Assembly: GCA_028277405.1 (NCBI GenBank) | Contig: JANQGH010000085.1 | Location: forward strand, 1 to 64,000 | Source of the DNA: Alphaproteobacteria bacterium | Lineage (GTDB): Bacteria > Pseudomonadota > Alphaproteobacteria > DSM-16000 > Inquilinaceae | Length of the DNA: 64,000 nucleotides | Reading direction: 5' to 3' | Part shown: piece after piece, positions 52,620-61,979 of the stretch | Numbering within the stretch: position 1 is the stretch's first letter | How the letters are laid out: every line of letters begins with the position of its first letter | The notes under the pieces: model-generated | Databases searched by the model: none | Told to the model about the DNA's origin: nothing | Seen by the model: the letters and a program-made list of their open reading frames with translations, nothing else | Position numbers and translations under genes: made by a program

Positions 52620-53680
52620 CCCATGTTCGCATCAACAATTTGACCAAGGCCTATTCCGGCGTCGACGCGCCCGCCGTGGCGGATCTGGACCTCGACATCC
52701 CGTCGGGCCGCCTGATCGCGCTGCTGGGCCCCTCCGGCTGCGGCAAGACCACGACCTTGAAGATGATCGCGGGGCTGATCCGCCCGACGGCGGGCGATAT
52801 CACGTTCGACGGCGACAGCATCGTGCGCATCCCGCCGGAAAAGCGCGGCGCTGTGATGGTGTTCCAGAACTATCTGCTGTTTCCTTACATGAGCGTCGGC
52901 CAGAATGTCGGCTTCGGCCTGAAGATGGCGGGCGTCGACCCCAAGACGATCGACCAACGCGTGAAGGAAATGCTGAACCTCGTGCGCCTGCCCGACATCT
53001 CTGACCGGCGGCCGAAGCAGCTTTCCGGCGGCCAGCAGCAGCGTGTGGCCCTCGCCCGGGCGCTGATCACCAAGCCCCGCGTCCTGCTGCTCGACGAGCC
53101 GCTCAGCAATCTCGACGCCCACCTTCGCGACGAGATGCGCGAGCTGATCCTGTCGGTCCAGCGTGATTTGGGCATCACCACGATCTTCGTGACCCATGAC
53201 CAGGAAGAGGCCGTGCTGCTGGCGGATCGGATCGCCATGATCTTCGACGGGCGCCTGCAGCAATTCGCCAGCCCCGACGTGTTCTATCGCCACCCGGCGT
53301 CAGAGCGCATCGCCCGTTTCCTGGGCGGCGTGAACTTCCTGCCGGGCAAGCGCCAGGGCGACACGGTGGAAACCGATGTGGGCAGTTTTCGCTTCGCCCC
53401 CGGCGGCGAGGACGAACGGCCGCCGGAAGACGGCCTGCTGACCATCCGGCCGGAACAGATCGTGCTTGGCCAACCAACGGCGGAAAACACCGTGCAGGGC
53501 CGGGTCGTATCGCGCATCTTCGTCGGCACGTACACGCGCTATCGCCTGGCGCTGGGCAGCCATCAGATCGAGGCGGTACGCAGCGCCGACGTGGCCGGCG
53601 ACTTTGCAGAGGGCCAGGACGTGCCGATCGGATTTCCCGCCGATCGGGTTTGGATGGTTCGACCGGATCAGGCGGCCTGA
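52616..53680 (+). CDS. ABC transporter ATP-binding protein (locus B)
   Basis: The 354-residue ATPase contains Walker A G-P-S-G-C-G-K-T, the signature L-S-G-G-Q-Q-Q-R, Walker B V-L-L-L-D-E-P and the switch H (V-T-H-D-Q-E-E). The C-terminal third is a TOBE/OB domain as in MalK and PotA. It should energise the two permeases just upstream. Since locus A has no ATPase, it may serve both importers. Longer upstream readings lie inside permease 2. Confidence 0.95.
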   Translation: MTHVRINNLTKAYSGVDAPAVADLDLDIPSGRLIALLGPSGCGKTTTLKMIAGLIRPTAGDITFDGDSIVRIPPEKRGAVMVFQNYLLFPYMSVGQNVGFGLKMAGVDPKTIDQRVKEMLNLVRLPDISDRRPKQLSGGQQQRVALARALITKPRVLLLDEPLSNLDAHLRDEMRELILSVQRDLGITTIFVTHDQEEAVLLADRIAMIFDGRLQQFASPDVFYRHPASERIARFLGGVNFLPGKRQGDTVETDVGSFRFAPGGEDERPPEDGLLTIRPEQIVLGQPTAENTVQGRVVSRIFVGTYTRYRLALGSHQIEAVRSADVAGDFAEGQDVPIGFPADRVWMVRPDQAA

Positions 53681-53707
53681 CCGAAGGCGCCAGGAGAGAG
53701 TTCCCCC

Positions 53708-55654
53708 ATGACATTTTACGCCACGATCACACTGGACCCGGCGACCCGGCTGGGCCGCGTGCATGACCATCTGTACGGCGCCAATTTGGAGCATATCGGC
53801 CGGTCGGTCTATCACGGCCACTGGGCGGAACTGCTGCGCAACCGCAAGTTCCTGGGCGACGACCGGGCCTATGTGGGCCTCAGCGAGGGGCTTGCCCACC
53901 AGCATCCCAGCTTCGGCGTGGTCGAGCCGTGGACGGCTCTGAACCCGGACGCCGAACGGGTGCTGTTCGTGCATGACAACACGACGTTCTACACCGGTCG
54001 TCAGTCCCAGCGGATCACCATCCTGAAACCCGATGGCGGCCTGCACGGGGTTCAACAGGCGGGGCTGTATCTGTCTCAGGGCACGCGCTACGCCGTGCGG
54101 GTCGTGCTCAAGGGCCAAGGCCAGGAGGCAACGGTCACGCTGGGCGATCAGTCCTGGTTCATCCCCGAAGTCGCGGCCGACTGGCAGACATACGAGACCA
54201 CACTGACCGTCGACGGGACGCTGGAGGATGGCGTCTTCTCCATCGCGCACGGGACGGAGGGCGACCTCTGGATCGGCTGCGCGTCGGTGATGCCGGTGGA
54301 CAACAGCGACGGGCACCGGCCCGACGTGGTGGCCGCGATCGCGGAATGGCGGCCGACCTTCCTGCGCTGGCCGGGCGGCAATTTCGCGTCGGCCTATCAC
54401 TGGGAAAAAGGCATCGGCGATCGCGACAAGCGGCCCGGCTATCTGGACCCGGCCTGGAACCTGTGGGAGCCGAACGACGTCGGCACGGACGAGTTCATCG
54501 CGCTCTGCCGCCTGCTGAAAACCGAACCGATCCTGACCATCAATATGGGCACCGGCACGCCAGAGGAAGCCGCGCGCTGGGTCGAGTATTGCAATGGCGG
54601 CAGCGATACGGAGATGGGCCGGCTGCGGGCCGCGAACGGCCATGAGGCGCCGTTTAACGTGACGACCTGGTTCGTCGGCAACGAACAGTTCGGCAATTGG
54701 CAGGTCGGCCATTGCGACGCCGAGACGTATGCCCGGCTTTATCTGGAGTATGCCGCCGCAATGCGCGCGGTGGACCCATCCCTGAACCTGATCGGCGTCG
54801 GCGTGCCCACGGATCTCTATGGCCGCTGGAACGAGCTGGTCGTGAAGGGCACACAAGGTCGGATGGACGAGATCAGCGTCCATTATTACTCGATCCGCAC
54901 GGAGAAATGGGACCAGCCGCCGCCGGCGGAGGAGCTCTACTGGCCGAAGGTGGCCGCCGCCCAGGAGGTGGCGGAGATGCTGGACGAGACCTGGCGGATC
55001 GTCTCGGAGCACGGCGATCCGCCGCCGCCGATCGCGTTCGACGAATGGAACACCTATGTCGGCGGCAAGCCGCCCGACTTCTTCGAGGATTATGGCATCG
55101 CCGACGCGCTCTATGTCGGCGCCTTGATGAACGCCTGTCTGATGCGGGCCGACTGGATAAAGATGTCGGCGATCTTCAACCTGATCAACGTCATGGGCAA
55201 TTACCGCGTCACGCCGAGCGCGGTCTGGAAAACGCCCTCGAGCTTGGTGCTGGAACTGTTCACCAAGTTTCGCGGCGAAGAAGCCATCGACTGCACAGTG
55301 CACGCGCCGACGGTCGCGACACCGGCCGCCGGCAACCTGCCCGCCTATGACGCCCTGCCGCTAGTTGACGCGGCGGCAACGATCGACCTCTCCGGCAATA
55401 CCGTTTACCTGTCCGTGGTGAACCGGGATCCGGAGCGGCCGGCGACGATCGAGGTGAAGGACATCGCGCGTCAGGGGCAGGGCCAGATCCACCGGGTGAC
55501 CGGCAGAGGGCCTCAGGCCCTGAACACGGAAGACGACCCGAACGCGGTGATCATCGAAACCGAAAGCTGGCCGGCGGAGGCGGGGGCGCTGGAGGTGCCG
55601 CCGCACACCGTGGCAATGGTCGTCCTGCCCGTCGAGGGCGCGACCGATGCCTGA
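53708..55654 (+). CDS. GH51-type alpha-L-arabinofuranosidase-like glycosidase
   Basis: The 648-residue protein has the GH51 layout: R-W-P-G-G-N-F-A-S-A-Y-H-W and G-D-R-D-K-R-P, the acid/base Glu326 in G-N-E-Q-F, and the nucleophile Glu446 in F-D-E-W-N. A C-terminal beta domain follows. There is no signal peptide, so it acts on imported glycosides in the cytoplasm. The linkage cleaved may be arabinofuranoside or a related one. AGGAGAGAG precedes the ATG. Confidence 0.88.
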   Translation: MTFYATITLDPATRLGRVHDHLYGANLEHIGRSVYHGHWAELLRNRKFLGDDRAYVGLSEGLAHQHPSFGVVEPWTALNPDAERVLFVHDNTTFYTGRQSQRITILKPDGGLHGVQQAGLYLSQGTRYAVRVVLKGQGQEATVTLGDQSWFIPEVAADWQTYETTLTVDGTLEDGVFSIAHGTEGDLWIGCASVMPVDNSDGHRPDVVAAIAEWRPTFLRWPGGNFASAYHWEKGIGDRDKRPGYLDPAWNLWEPNDVGTDEFIALCRLLKTEPILTINMGTGTPEEAARWVEYCNGGSDTEMGRLRAANGHEAPFNVTTWFVGNEQFGNWQVGHCDAETYARLYLEYAAAMRAVDPSLNLIGVGVPTDLYGRWNELVVKGTQGRMDEISVHYYSIRTEKWDQPPPAEELYWPKVAAAQEVAEMLDETWRIVSEHGDPPPPIAFDEWNTYVGGKPPDFFEDYGIADALYVGALMNACLMRADWIKMSAIFNLINVMGNYRVTPSAVWKTPSSLVLELFTKFRGEEAIDCTVHAPTVATPAAGNLPAYDALPLVDAAATIDLSGNTVYLSVVNRDPERPATIEVKDIARQGQGQIHRVTGRGPQALNTEDDPNAVIIETESWPAEAGALEVPPHTVAMVVLPVEGATDA

Positions 55655-56432
55655 CAAGCTGCCGCGCTATCTGGAGATCTATGCCCGGCTGCGCCGGCTG
55701 ATCGAGGATGGCCGCTATGGCGTGGGCGACAGGCTGCCCAGCGAGCACGAACTGTCCGACATGTTCAAGGCCAGCCGGATCACCATCCGTGCCGCCCTGA
55801 AGCGCCTGAACGACGACGGCTATATCGAACGGGTTGCCGGGCGCGGCACGACCGTGCGGGCCGCGCAGGCGGTGGTGCCAAGCTGCGCGTTCTCGTTCAC
55901 CGATCAAGTCAAGATGAGCGGCCATCAGCCGTCCGCCAGGCTGATCCGCTTGGCCAAACTGCCGCCGGACGGCGATGGTGACTGGTCCCTGCCCTTCTCG
56001 CCGGACACGGAGGTGATGTTGATCGAACGGCTGCGCCTGATCGACGGCGTGCCGGCGATGCTCAGCCGCGCCTTCATCCCGCGCGTGCACGTGCTGGGCC
56101 TGAGCGAAAGCGACTTTTCCGAACGCGGGCCGTCGCAGTCCCTACTCTACGTCTTGGAAAAGACCTTTGACCTGACGCTTGACCACGGCACCGAGTGGAT
56201 TGGCCCCGCCGTCGTCACGGGCGACGATGCGGAGTTGCTGGAGGTCGACGATCCCAGCCCCGTCGTCAAACGCTCATGCCTGGTTCGCGACTTCGCCGAT
56301 GCCCCGGTTCTGTATGACGAGACGTTTCAGACGGGCGTGCTGGAGATCTCGACCCAGAGACCCTACACGGGTCCGGGCGGCGTCGAGGCGGACGGCCGCG
56401 GCGACGCCAGCACCGGTGCAGCCAACGCCTGA
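55647..56432 (+). CDS. GntR/HutC family regulator with UTRA domain
   Basis: The 261-residue protein has an N-terminal winged HTH (L-P-S-E-H-E-L-S-D-M-F-K-A-S-R-I-T-I-R-A-A-L, cut short here) and a UTRA effector domain (about 80-235) with I-E-R-L-R-L-I-D-G-V-P and Y-D-E-T-F. The start overlaps the GH51 stop by eight bases, so the regulator is co-transcribed with locus B. Effectors of this class are often sugar phosphates. Probable site: 46694-46711. Confidence 0.92.
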   Translation: MPDKLPRYLEIYARLRRLIEDGRYGVGDRLPSEHELSDMFKASRITIRAALKRLNDDGYIERVAGRGTTVRAAQAVVPSCAFSFTDQVKMSGHQPSARLIRLAKLPPDGDGDWSLPFSPDTEVMLIERLRLIDGVPAMLSRAFIPRVHVLGLSESDFSERGPSQSLLYVLEKTFDLTLDHGTEWIGPAVVTGDDAELLEVDDPSPVVKRSCLVRDFADAPVLYDETFQTGVLEISTQRPYTGPGGVEADGRGDASTGAANA

Positions 56433-56444
56433 CGAACCGGCACG

Positions 56445-56460
56445 GGCACCGATCGGTGTC
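56445..56460. terminator. Hairpin between convergent gntR and ackA
   Basis: GGCACC-GATC-GGTGTC forms six base pairs (one G-U) around a four-base loop between the stop at 56432 and the convergent stop at 56485. No U-run follows, so termination is uncertain. Confidence 0.3.
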
Positions 56461-56484
56461 GCCGGGCGCGTTGAGGGCAGTCCG

Positions 56485-57648
56485 TCAGCCGACAAGCTGT
56501 CGCGTTGAGCGCGCTATCACGCCCTCTTCATCCGTGGGAATGACCAGCGCCTCGATGGCGCTTGCCGACGTCGAGACGCGGGTCTGGCCGCTCGCATTGG
56601 CGGCCGGGTCCAGCTCCAACCCAAGCCAAGACAGCTTGGTCGAGACGCCGGCGCGGATCTCTGGCGCGTTTTCGCCGATGCCCGCCGTGAAGACCAGCAG
56701 ATCAAGCCCGCCAAGCAGGGCGGTCAGCGCGCCGATTTCCTCGACCAGCCGGTAGATGAAGAGGTCAACGGCCTCCCTCGCCCGCACATCGTCGCTCGCC
56801 AGCAGGTCGCGCATATCGTCGGAGATGCCGGAGACGCCAAGCAGGCCCGACTGACCGTTCAGGAGATCAGCGACGGCGCTGATCTCCATGCCCTTGTCTT
56901 GCAACAGATGCAGCACGACACCGGGATCGAGCCGGCCCGGGCGCTTGCCCATGACCAGCCCGTCGAGCGCGGTGAAGCCCATGGTCGTTGCCATGCTCTT
57001 GCGGTCGCGCATGGCGCACAGGCTGGCACCGTGGCCCAGATGGGCGACGATCACCTTGCCATCGGCCCGGTCGCCGGCGATCGAGGGCAGGACGGACGCG
57101 ATGTAGTCGTATGACAGGCCGTGAAAGCCGTAATGGAGGACCCCCTCGTCGGTCAGCGCGTGCGGAATGGCATAAAGCTGCGCCAACCGGGACTGGGTGC
57201 GGTGAAAGGCGGTGTCGAAGCAGGCGACCTGCGGCAAGCCCGGCCGGGCAGCGGCCACCGCCCGAATACCGGCCAGATTGTGCGGCTGGTGGTTGGGCGC
57301 CAGCGACTCGAACCCTTCGAGCCTGGCCATGATCCCATCATTCACGATCACTGGGGCGGAGAAGTCCCGGCCGCCATGGACCACCCGGTGACCGGCCGCA
57401 ACCAGGCTGTCGCCGCCTTCACTCTCCAGCCAGCCGACGAGGCGCGCGATCAAATCCGGCGTCGTGTCGGATGCGGCCAAGGGTCCTATCGCGTCGCCGG
57501 CATTCCTTCCCTTGACCGCCAGTTTGGGCGACCGGCCAATGCCCGTGATCGCACCCGCCAGAACCGGCTCGGCGTCCGTGTCCGCCGGATAGCTGGCGAA
57601 CTTGATCGACGAGGATCCGACATTCAGGACCAGGATGGTGCCGGTCAT
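56485..57648 (-). CDS. ackA: Acetate/propionate family kinase
   Basis: The 387-residue enzyme interconverts acyl phosphate plus ADP with the acid plus ATP. Motifs include L-N-V-G-S-S-S-I-K, G-H-R-V-V-H-G-G, C-F-D-T-A-F-H, H-L-G-H-G-A-S and F-T-A-G-I-G-E-N. Its start overlaps the stop of the MaoC-Pta gene (ATGA), making the pair a coupled phosphotransacylase-kinase. The preferred acyl chain may be acetyl, propionyl or butyryl. Confidence 0.93.
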   Translation of the reverse strand: MTGTILVLNVGSSSIKFASYPADTDAEPVLAGAITGIGRSPKLAVKGRNAGDAIGPLAASDTTPDLIARLVGWLESEGGDSLVAAGHRVVHGGRDFSAPVIVNDGIMARLEGFESLAPNHQPHNLAGIRAVAAARPGLPQVACFDTAFHRTQSRLAQLYAIPHALTDEGVLHYGFHGLSYDYIASVLPSIAGDRADGKVIVAHLGHGASLCAMRDRKSMATTMGFTALDGLVMGKRPGRLDPGVVLHLLQDKGMEISAVADLLNGQSGLLGVSGISDDMRDLLASDDVRAREAVDLFIYRLVEEIGALTALLGGLDLLVFTAGIGENAPEIRAGVSTKLSWLGLELDPAANASGQTRVSTSASAIEALVIPTDEEGVIARSTRQLVG

Positions 57649-59048
57649 GCGGATGCCTGCGGCGCCCCCCGCACGAACAAACGGACCAGCGCCGCCGAGG
57701 CCAGCCGCGACAGCATGCTGTCGGCACGGCTGGTCAGCATGATCGGCACCCGTGCGCCGAGCACGACGCCCGCCGCCTCGGCACCGGCGAGATAGATCAG
57801 CTGTTTGGCGATCATGTTGCCCGCCTCAAGGTCCGGCGCCACGAGGATGTCGGCATCGCCCGCCACGTCCGAGACGATGCCCTTCGTCTCCGCCGCCTGT
57901 CTGGAAATGGCGTTGTCGAAGGCCAGTGGCCCGTCGACCAGGCCGCCGGTGATCTGTCCCCGCTCGGCCATCTTGCACAGGGCCGCCGCCTCGACGGTCG
58001 ATGAGATCTTCGGTGTCACCGTCTCGACGGCGGATAGCAGGGCGACCTTAGGCTTGGTGATGGCCAGGGTGTGCGCCAGGTCGATGGCGTTCTGGACGAT
58101 GTCGCGCTTGTCGTCGAGCGACGGGTAGATATTGATCGCGGCGTCGGTAACCAGCAGCGGTTTGGGATAGGTCGGCACGTCCAGACCGTATATGTGGCTC
58201 ATCCTCCGCTCGGTGCGGATGCCGTGCGCGGGGTCGACCACGGCGGCCATCAGTTCGTCGGTGTGCAGCTTGCCCTTCATCAGGGCCTCCACCTTGGCCT
58301 CGCGGGCCATGGCGACGGCGGCTTCCGCCGCGGCATCGCTGTGTGGCGTATCGACGATCTCTAACCCGTCGAGCGACCGCCCGGCCTCTTCGGCCGCCGC
58401 CTGGATCTTGGCGCGCGGCCCGACGAGGATCGGTACAATCAACTCCTTTTCCGCGGCCTCCAAGGCGCCCGACAGGGACAGCGCGTCGCAGGGATGAACG
58501 ACAGCCGTGCGGATCGGCGGCAGGTCGCGCGTGGCGCCGATCAGGTCGTGGTAGCGCGCACCCTGCTCGTGCAAATGCACCTCGGGCAAGGTTACCCTTG
58601 GGCGGCGCACCTTTTCGGTCGGCGCGATGACTTCCGCATTCCCGGTGATGACGGTTTCGCCATCCTGGTTGAGACACTCGCAATCCAAGATGACGCGCTT
58701 CTTTTCCGGCTTCTTCTCGCGCACCGTGACGCGGACGGTGACCGTGTCGCCCAGGCCGACAGGGCGGCGAAAGCTCAAGGACTGGTTCAGATAGATCGTC
58801 CCAGGCCCCGGCAATTCGGTGCCGAGGACGGCAGAGATCAGCGCGCCGCCCCACATGCCGTGGGCGATGACCTTGTGGAACAGGTCGGACCGCGCGAATT
58901 CCTCGTCGACATGGGCCGGGTTCACGTCCCCCGACATGACGGCGAACAGCTCGATGTCCTGATGCTGCAGCGTACGCACCAGCTCCGCCGACTGGCCGAC
59001 CTCGAGCTCGTCGAAGGTCTTGTTCTCGATGTATTGCATCGTTTCCAT
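57645..59048 (-). CDS. Bifunctional enoyl-CoA hydratase/phosphate acyltransferase
   Basis: The 467-residue fusion has an N-terminal MaoC-like hot-dog domain (about 1-150; D-V-N-P-A-H-V-D-E-E-F-A and H-G-M-W, the hydratase 2-type Asp/His site) and a C-terminal phosphate acetyl/butyryl transferase domain. The enzyme would hydrate enoyl-CoA and exchange acyl-CoA with acyl phosphate. I chose ATG 59048; a start 14 codons earlier is possible. It lies ten bases after fabI. Confidence 0.92.
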   Translation of the reverse strand: METMQYIENKTFDELEVGQSAELVRTLQHQDIELFAVMSGDVNPAHVDEEFARSDLFHKVIAHGMWGGALISAVLGTELPGPGTIYLNQSLSFRRPVGLGDTVTVRVTVREKKPEKKRVILDCECLNQDGETVITGNAEVIAPTEKVRRPRVTLPEVHLHEQGARYHDLIGATRDLPPIRTAVVHPCDALSLSGALEAAEKELIVPILVGPRAKIQAAAEEAGRSLDGLEIVDTPHSDAAAEAAVAMAREAKVEALMKGKLHTDELMAAVVDPAHGIRTERRMSHIYGLDVPTYPKPLLVTDAAINIYPSLDDKRDIVQNAIDLAHTLAITKPKVALLSAVETVTPKISSTVEAAALCKMAERGQITGGLVDGPLAFDNAISRQAAETKGIVSDVAGDADILVAPDLEAGNMIAKQLIYLAGAEAAGVVLGARVPIMLTSRADSMLSRLASAALVRLFVRGAPQASA

Positions 59049-59058
59049 GGGGGCCCCC

Positions 59059-59835
59059 TCACGACATGACGTGATAGCCGCCGTCGACATAGGCGACGTT
59101 GCCGGTGACGGAACGGGCGAAGCCGGAAACGAGGCAGGCCGCCATGGCGCCGACCTCTTCCAGCGTCACCAGCCTTTGCTGCGGCGCCCGCTCGCGCGCC
59201 TCGTCGATGAGGGCATCGAAATGGGCGATGCCCGAGGCCGCGCGGGTCGCGATCGGCCCCGGCGACAGGGCGTTGACGCGAATGCCCTTGGGGCCCAACT
59301 CGGCCGCCATGTATTGGGTGACCGCCTCCAACGCCGCCTTCACCGGCCCCATGACGTTGTAGTGGTCGACGACCTTCTCCGCGCCGTAATAGCTGACCGT
59401 CAGCAGGCAGCCGCCATCGACCATCAACGGCTCGGCGCGTTTGGCCATGCGCACGAAGGAATGCACCGAAACATCCATCGCCCGGCCAAAGCCCTCGCGC
59501 GAACAGTCGACTACCCGCCCGTGCAGATCCTCGATCGGGCAGTAGGCGATCGAGTGCAGCACGAAGTCCAGCCGGCCCCAGCGCTGTTCAATAGCGTCGA
59601 AAACGGCGTCAAGCTGGCCGTCCGCCTCAACATCCAGCGGCATGAAGATCTCCGAGCCGACCGCTTCGGCGACCGGTTCGACATAGGGTTTGGCCTTGTC
59701 GTTCAGATAGGTCACTGCCAGTTCGGCGCCGGCGCCGGCAAACGCCGAGGCACAGCCGGCGGCGATGGAGTGCTGATTGGCAATGCCAACCACCAGGCCT
59801 TTCTTGCCGGCCAGCAGATCCGTCGGAAGCTTCAT
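59059..59835 (-). CDS. fabI: Enoyl-ACP reductase FabI-like (SDR family)
   Basis: The 258-residue short-chain reductase has G-I-A-N-Q-H-S-I-A near the start, a catalytic Tyr/Lys pair in S-Y-Y-G-A-E-K-V-V-D-H-Y-N-V-M-G-P-V-K, and R-V-N-A-L-S-P-G-P. In this operon it may act on an unusual enoyl substrate rather than be the housekeeping fatty-acid enzyme. The ATG at 59835 lies four bases after phaC; longer readings begin inside phaC. Confidence 0.92.
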   Translation of the reverse strand: MKLPTDLLAGKKGLVVGIANQHSIAAGCASAFAGAGAELAVTYLNDKAKPYVEPVAEAVGSEIFMPLDVEADGQLDAVFDAIEQRWGRLDFVLHSIAYCPIEDLHGRVVDCSREGFGRAMDVSVHSFVRMAKRAEPLMVDGGCLLTVSYYGAEKVVDHYNVMGPVKAALEAVTQYMAAELGPKGIRVNALSPGPIATRAASGIAHFDALIDEARERAPQQRLVTLEEVGAMAACLVSGFARSVTGNVAYVDGGYHVMS

Positions 59836-59839
59836 TGGG

Positions 59840-61801
59840 CTAATCCTGAAGAACGTAGGTGCCGGGCGCGTCGCACAATGGCCGATAGCCGGCGTCCGGC
59901 GCGCCCATCGGCGGTGGCGCCGTCTCCGCGCCCGACTTTTCGACCAGCCAGGCGTGCCAGGCCGGCCACCAGGAACCCTGGGTCGTGGGCGTCTCGGCCT
60001 GCCATGTGTCCGGGTCGACGTAATTGTGACCGGCATGGTTGGTGGCGATCTGATAGTGGCGGCGCGGGTGGCCCGGCTCGCTGACGATGCCGGCATTGTG
60101 GCCGCCGCTGGTCAGCACGAAGGTGACATCGGTTGCCGGATGAACCGTGAGCTTGTAGACCGAGTGCCAGGGGGCGACGTGGTCCTTGACCGTGCCGACG
60201 GCGAAGATCGGGGCGCGGATGTCCGACAGGCTGACCGGCCGCCCCTCGACCATGTAGCGGCCCGCTGCCAGGTCATTATCCAGGAACAGGCCGCGCAGAT
60301 ACTCCGAATGCATGCGATAGGGCATGCGGGTCAGGTCGGCGTTCCAGGCCATCAGATCGATCATGCCCTGCTGCCGGCCCTGCAGATACTCATGCACAAC
60401 CCGCGACCAGATCAGATCGTTGGACCGCAGGATCTGGAATGCGCCGGCCATCTGATAGCCGTCCAGAAAGCCCTGGTCCCACATCATGTCTTCGATGTAG
60501 GCGACCTGGCTTTCGCGAATGAACAGCATCAGTTCGCCCGCCTCGGTGAAGTCAACCTGGGTGGCAAAGCAGGTGATGGTCGCCAGCCGATCGTCGTGCT
60601 CGCGCGCCATCGCCGCCGCCGCGATCGACAGCAAGGTGCCGCCGAGACAGTAGCCGGCGGCGTGGATTTTGCGGTCCGGCACGATCGCCGAGACCACGTC
60701 CACGGCATCCATCACGCCCAGGCGGCGATAATCCTCAAGGCCGAGATCGCGGTCTTCCGATGTCGGGTTGCGCCACGAGATCATGAACACCGTGTGGCCC
60801 TGATCGACGAGGTATTTGACCAGCGAGTTGTGGGGCGACAGGTCGAGGATGTAGTACTTCATGATCCAGGCCGGCACGATCAGGATCGGCTCGGGATGCA
60901 CCTGCTCGGTCGTCGGCGTGTATTGGATCAGTTCGATCAGGTGGTTGCGATAGACCACCTTGCCCGGGGTCACGGCCAGCTTCTCGCCGACCTTGAAATC
61001 CTCGGTACCAACCGGTTTCTTGCCGGCAACGGTGCGCTGCCAGTCCTCGACCAGGTTCTGGGCGCCGCGGACCAGGTTCATGCCCCCCTCTTCAAGGGTC
61101 TGCTTGAAGGTTTCGGGATTGGTCCAGATGAAGTTCGACGGTGCGTATCGATCGAGCATTTGTCGGGCGATGAAGGAAACCGCGCGCTCGTCCGCCTCCG
61201 CCAGCCCGCTGATGTCGGTGGTTGCGTTATGCCACCATTGCTGGGTCAGCAAGAACGATTGGTAAAACAGGTTGTAGGGCCATTTCTGCCAGGCATCGCC
61301 GGAGAAACGGCGGTCCTGCGGCAGCGGTTCGATGCAAGGCGGCGTGTTGGGATCGAGTGCGGCCTGCCCGGCATAGGTCATCAGGCGTGTCAGCTTCCTG
61401 TTCGCCTTTTCGGCCAGTTCCAACTGCTTGCCGGGCGACATTGCCATATGGGCGAGCCAGGAGAACTGCAGCCGTGCCAACCCGGCCGGGGACACACCCA
61501 TCGTCAACCGCGCAAGGTTGGCCTTGAACGCCCGGTCAATAGCCTGGGCCGTGTAGTGCCCGGGCGGTGGACGATCGACCGGTTTGGCAGGCGGAGCGAC
61601 GGCCACTTGTGCCGGCGGCTTGCCGGCGCTCGGTATCAGCACATCCGTCGACGGCTTCTTCCGCTTGGCCGACGGCCGCTTTTGGGTCTTTGGTTTGGGT
61701 TCTTGGGGCTTGGGTTCCTGGGCCTTGGGTGCCGGCGACAAGGAAACGACGGAAGATGTGGTCGCTTCGCCCTGCCGGCCCGATCCGGTCTCGTCCTGCA
61801 T
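59840..61801 (-). CDS. phaC: PHA synthase (class I-type PhaC)
   Basis: The 653-residue polymerase has an unusually long N-terminal extension of about 80 residues, Pro/Lys/Gln-rich with repeated E-P-K-P-Q, before the conserved part. The catalytic Cys lies in G-Y-C-L-G-G, the Asp in T-V-K-D-H-V-A-P-W and the His in S-G-G-H-N-A-G. I chose the ATG at 61801 with AGAGG upstream. It heads an operon with fabI, maoC-pta and ackA. Confidence 0.93.
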   Translation of the reverse strand: MQDETGSGRQGEATTSSVVSLSPAPKAQEPKPQEPKPKTQKRPSAKRKKPSTDVLIPSAGKPPAQVAVAPPAKPVDRPPPGHYTAQAIDRAFKANLARLTMGVSPAGLARLQFSWLAHMAMSPGKQLELAEKANRKLTRLMTYAGQAALDPNTPPCIEPLPQDRRFSGDAWQKWPYNLFYQSFLLTQQWWHNATTDISGLAEADERAVSFIARQMLDRYAPSNFIWTNPETFKQTLEEGGMNLVRGAQNLVEDWQRTVAGKKPVGTEDFKVGEKLAVTPGKVVYRNHLIELIQYTPTTEQVHPEPILIVPAWIMKYYILDLSPHNSLVKYLVDQGHTVFMISWRNPTSEDRDLGLEDYRRLGVMDAVDVVSAIVPDRKIHAAGYCLGGTLLSIAAAAMAREHDDRLATITCFATQVDFTEAGELMLFIRESQVAYIEDMMWDQGFLDGYQMAGAFQILRSNDLIWSRVVHEYLQGRQQGMIDLMAWNADLTRMPYRMHSEYLRGLFLDNDLAAGRYMVEGRPVSLSDIRAPIFAVGTVKDHVAPWHSVYKLTVHPATDVTFVLTSGGHNAGIVSEPGHPRRHYQIATNHAGHNYVDPDTWQAETPTTQGSWWPAWHAWLVEKSGAETAPPPMGAPDAGYRPLCDAPGTYVLQD

Positions 61802-61979
61802 CGATAGATCCTCTGCTGAGGGGCGGCACGCTTTCAACAGCGTGCGATGCCGGGCTTCACTGCCGTCATCGGCCGCCCGACGCGATAGTACTTCCCCAGG
61901 GGAACTCGTTCCCACATATATTGCACCGCAGCATTGACGTCCATCAATCCGCCGATGAATGTTTTGTTAAGGGCTTGTG

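Noticed and set aside
53300-55303. A 667-codon minus-strand frame opposite the ATPase and GH51 genes
   Set aside because: The plus strand carries catalytic motifs of both enzymes; the minus frame shows none.
59777-61807. A 676-codon plus-strand frame opposite phaC
   Set aside because: phaC on the minus strand has its full catalytic triad; the opposite frame is compositional.
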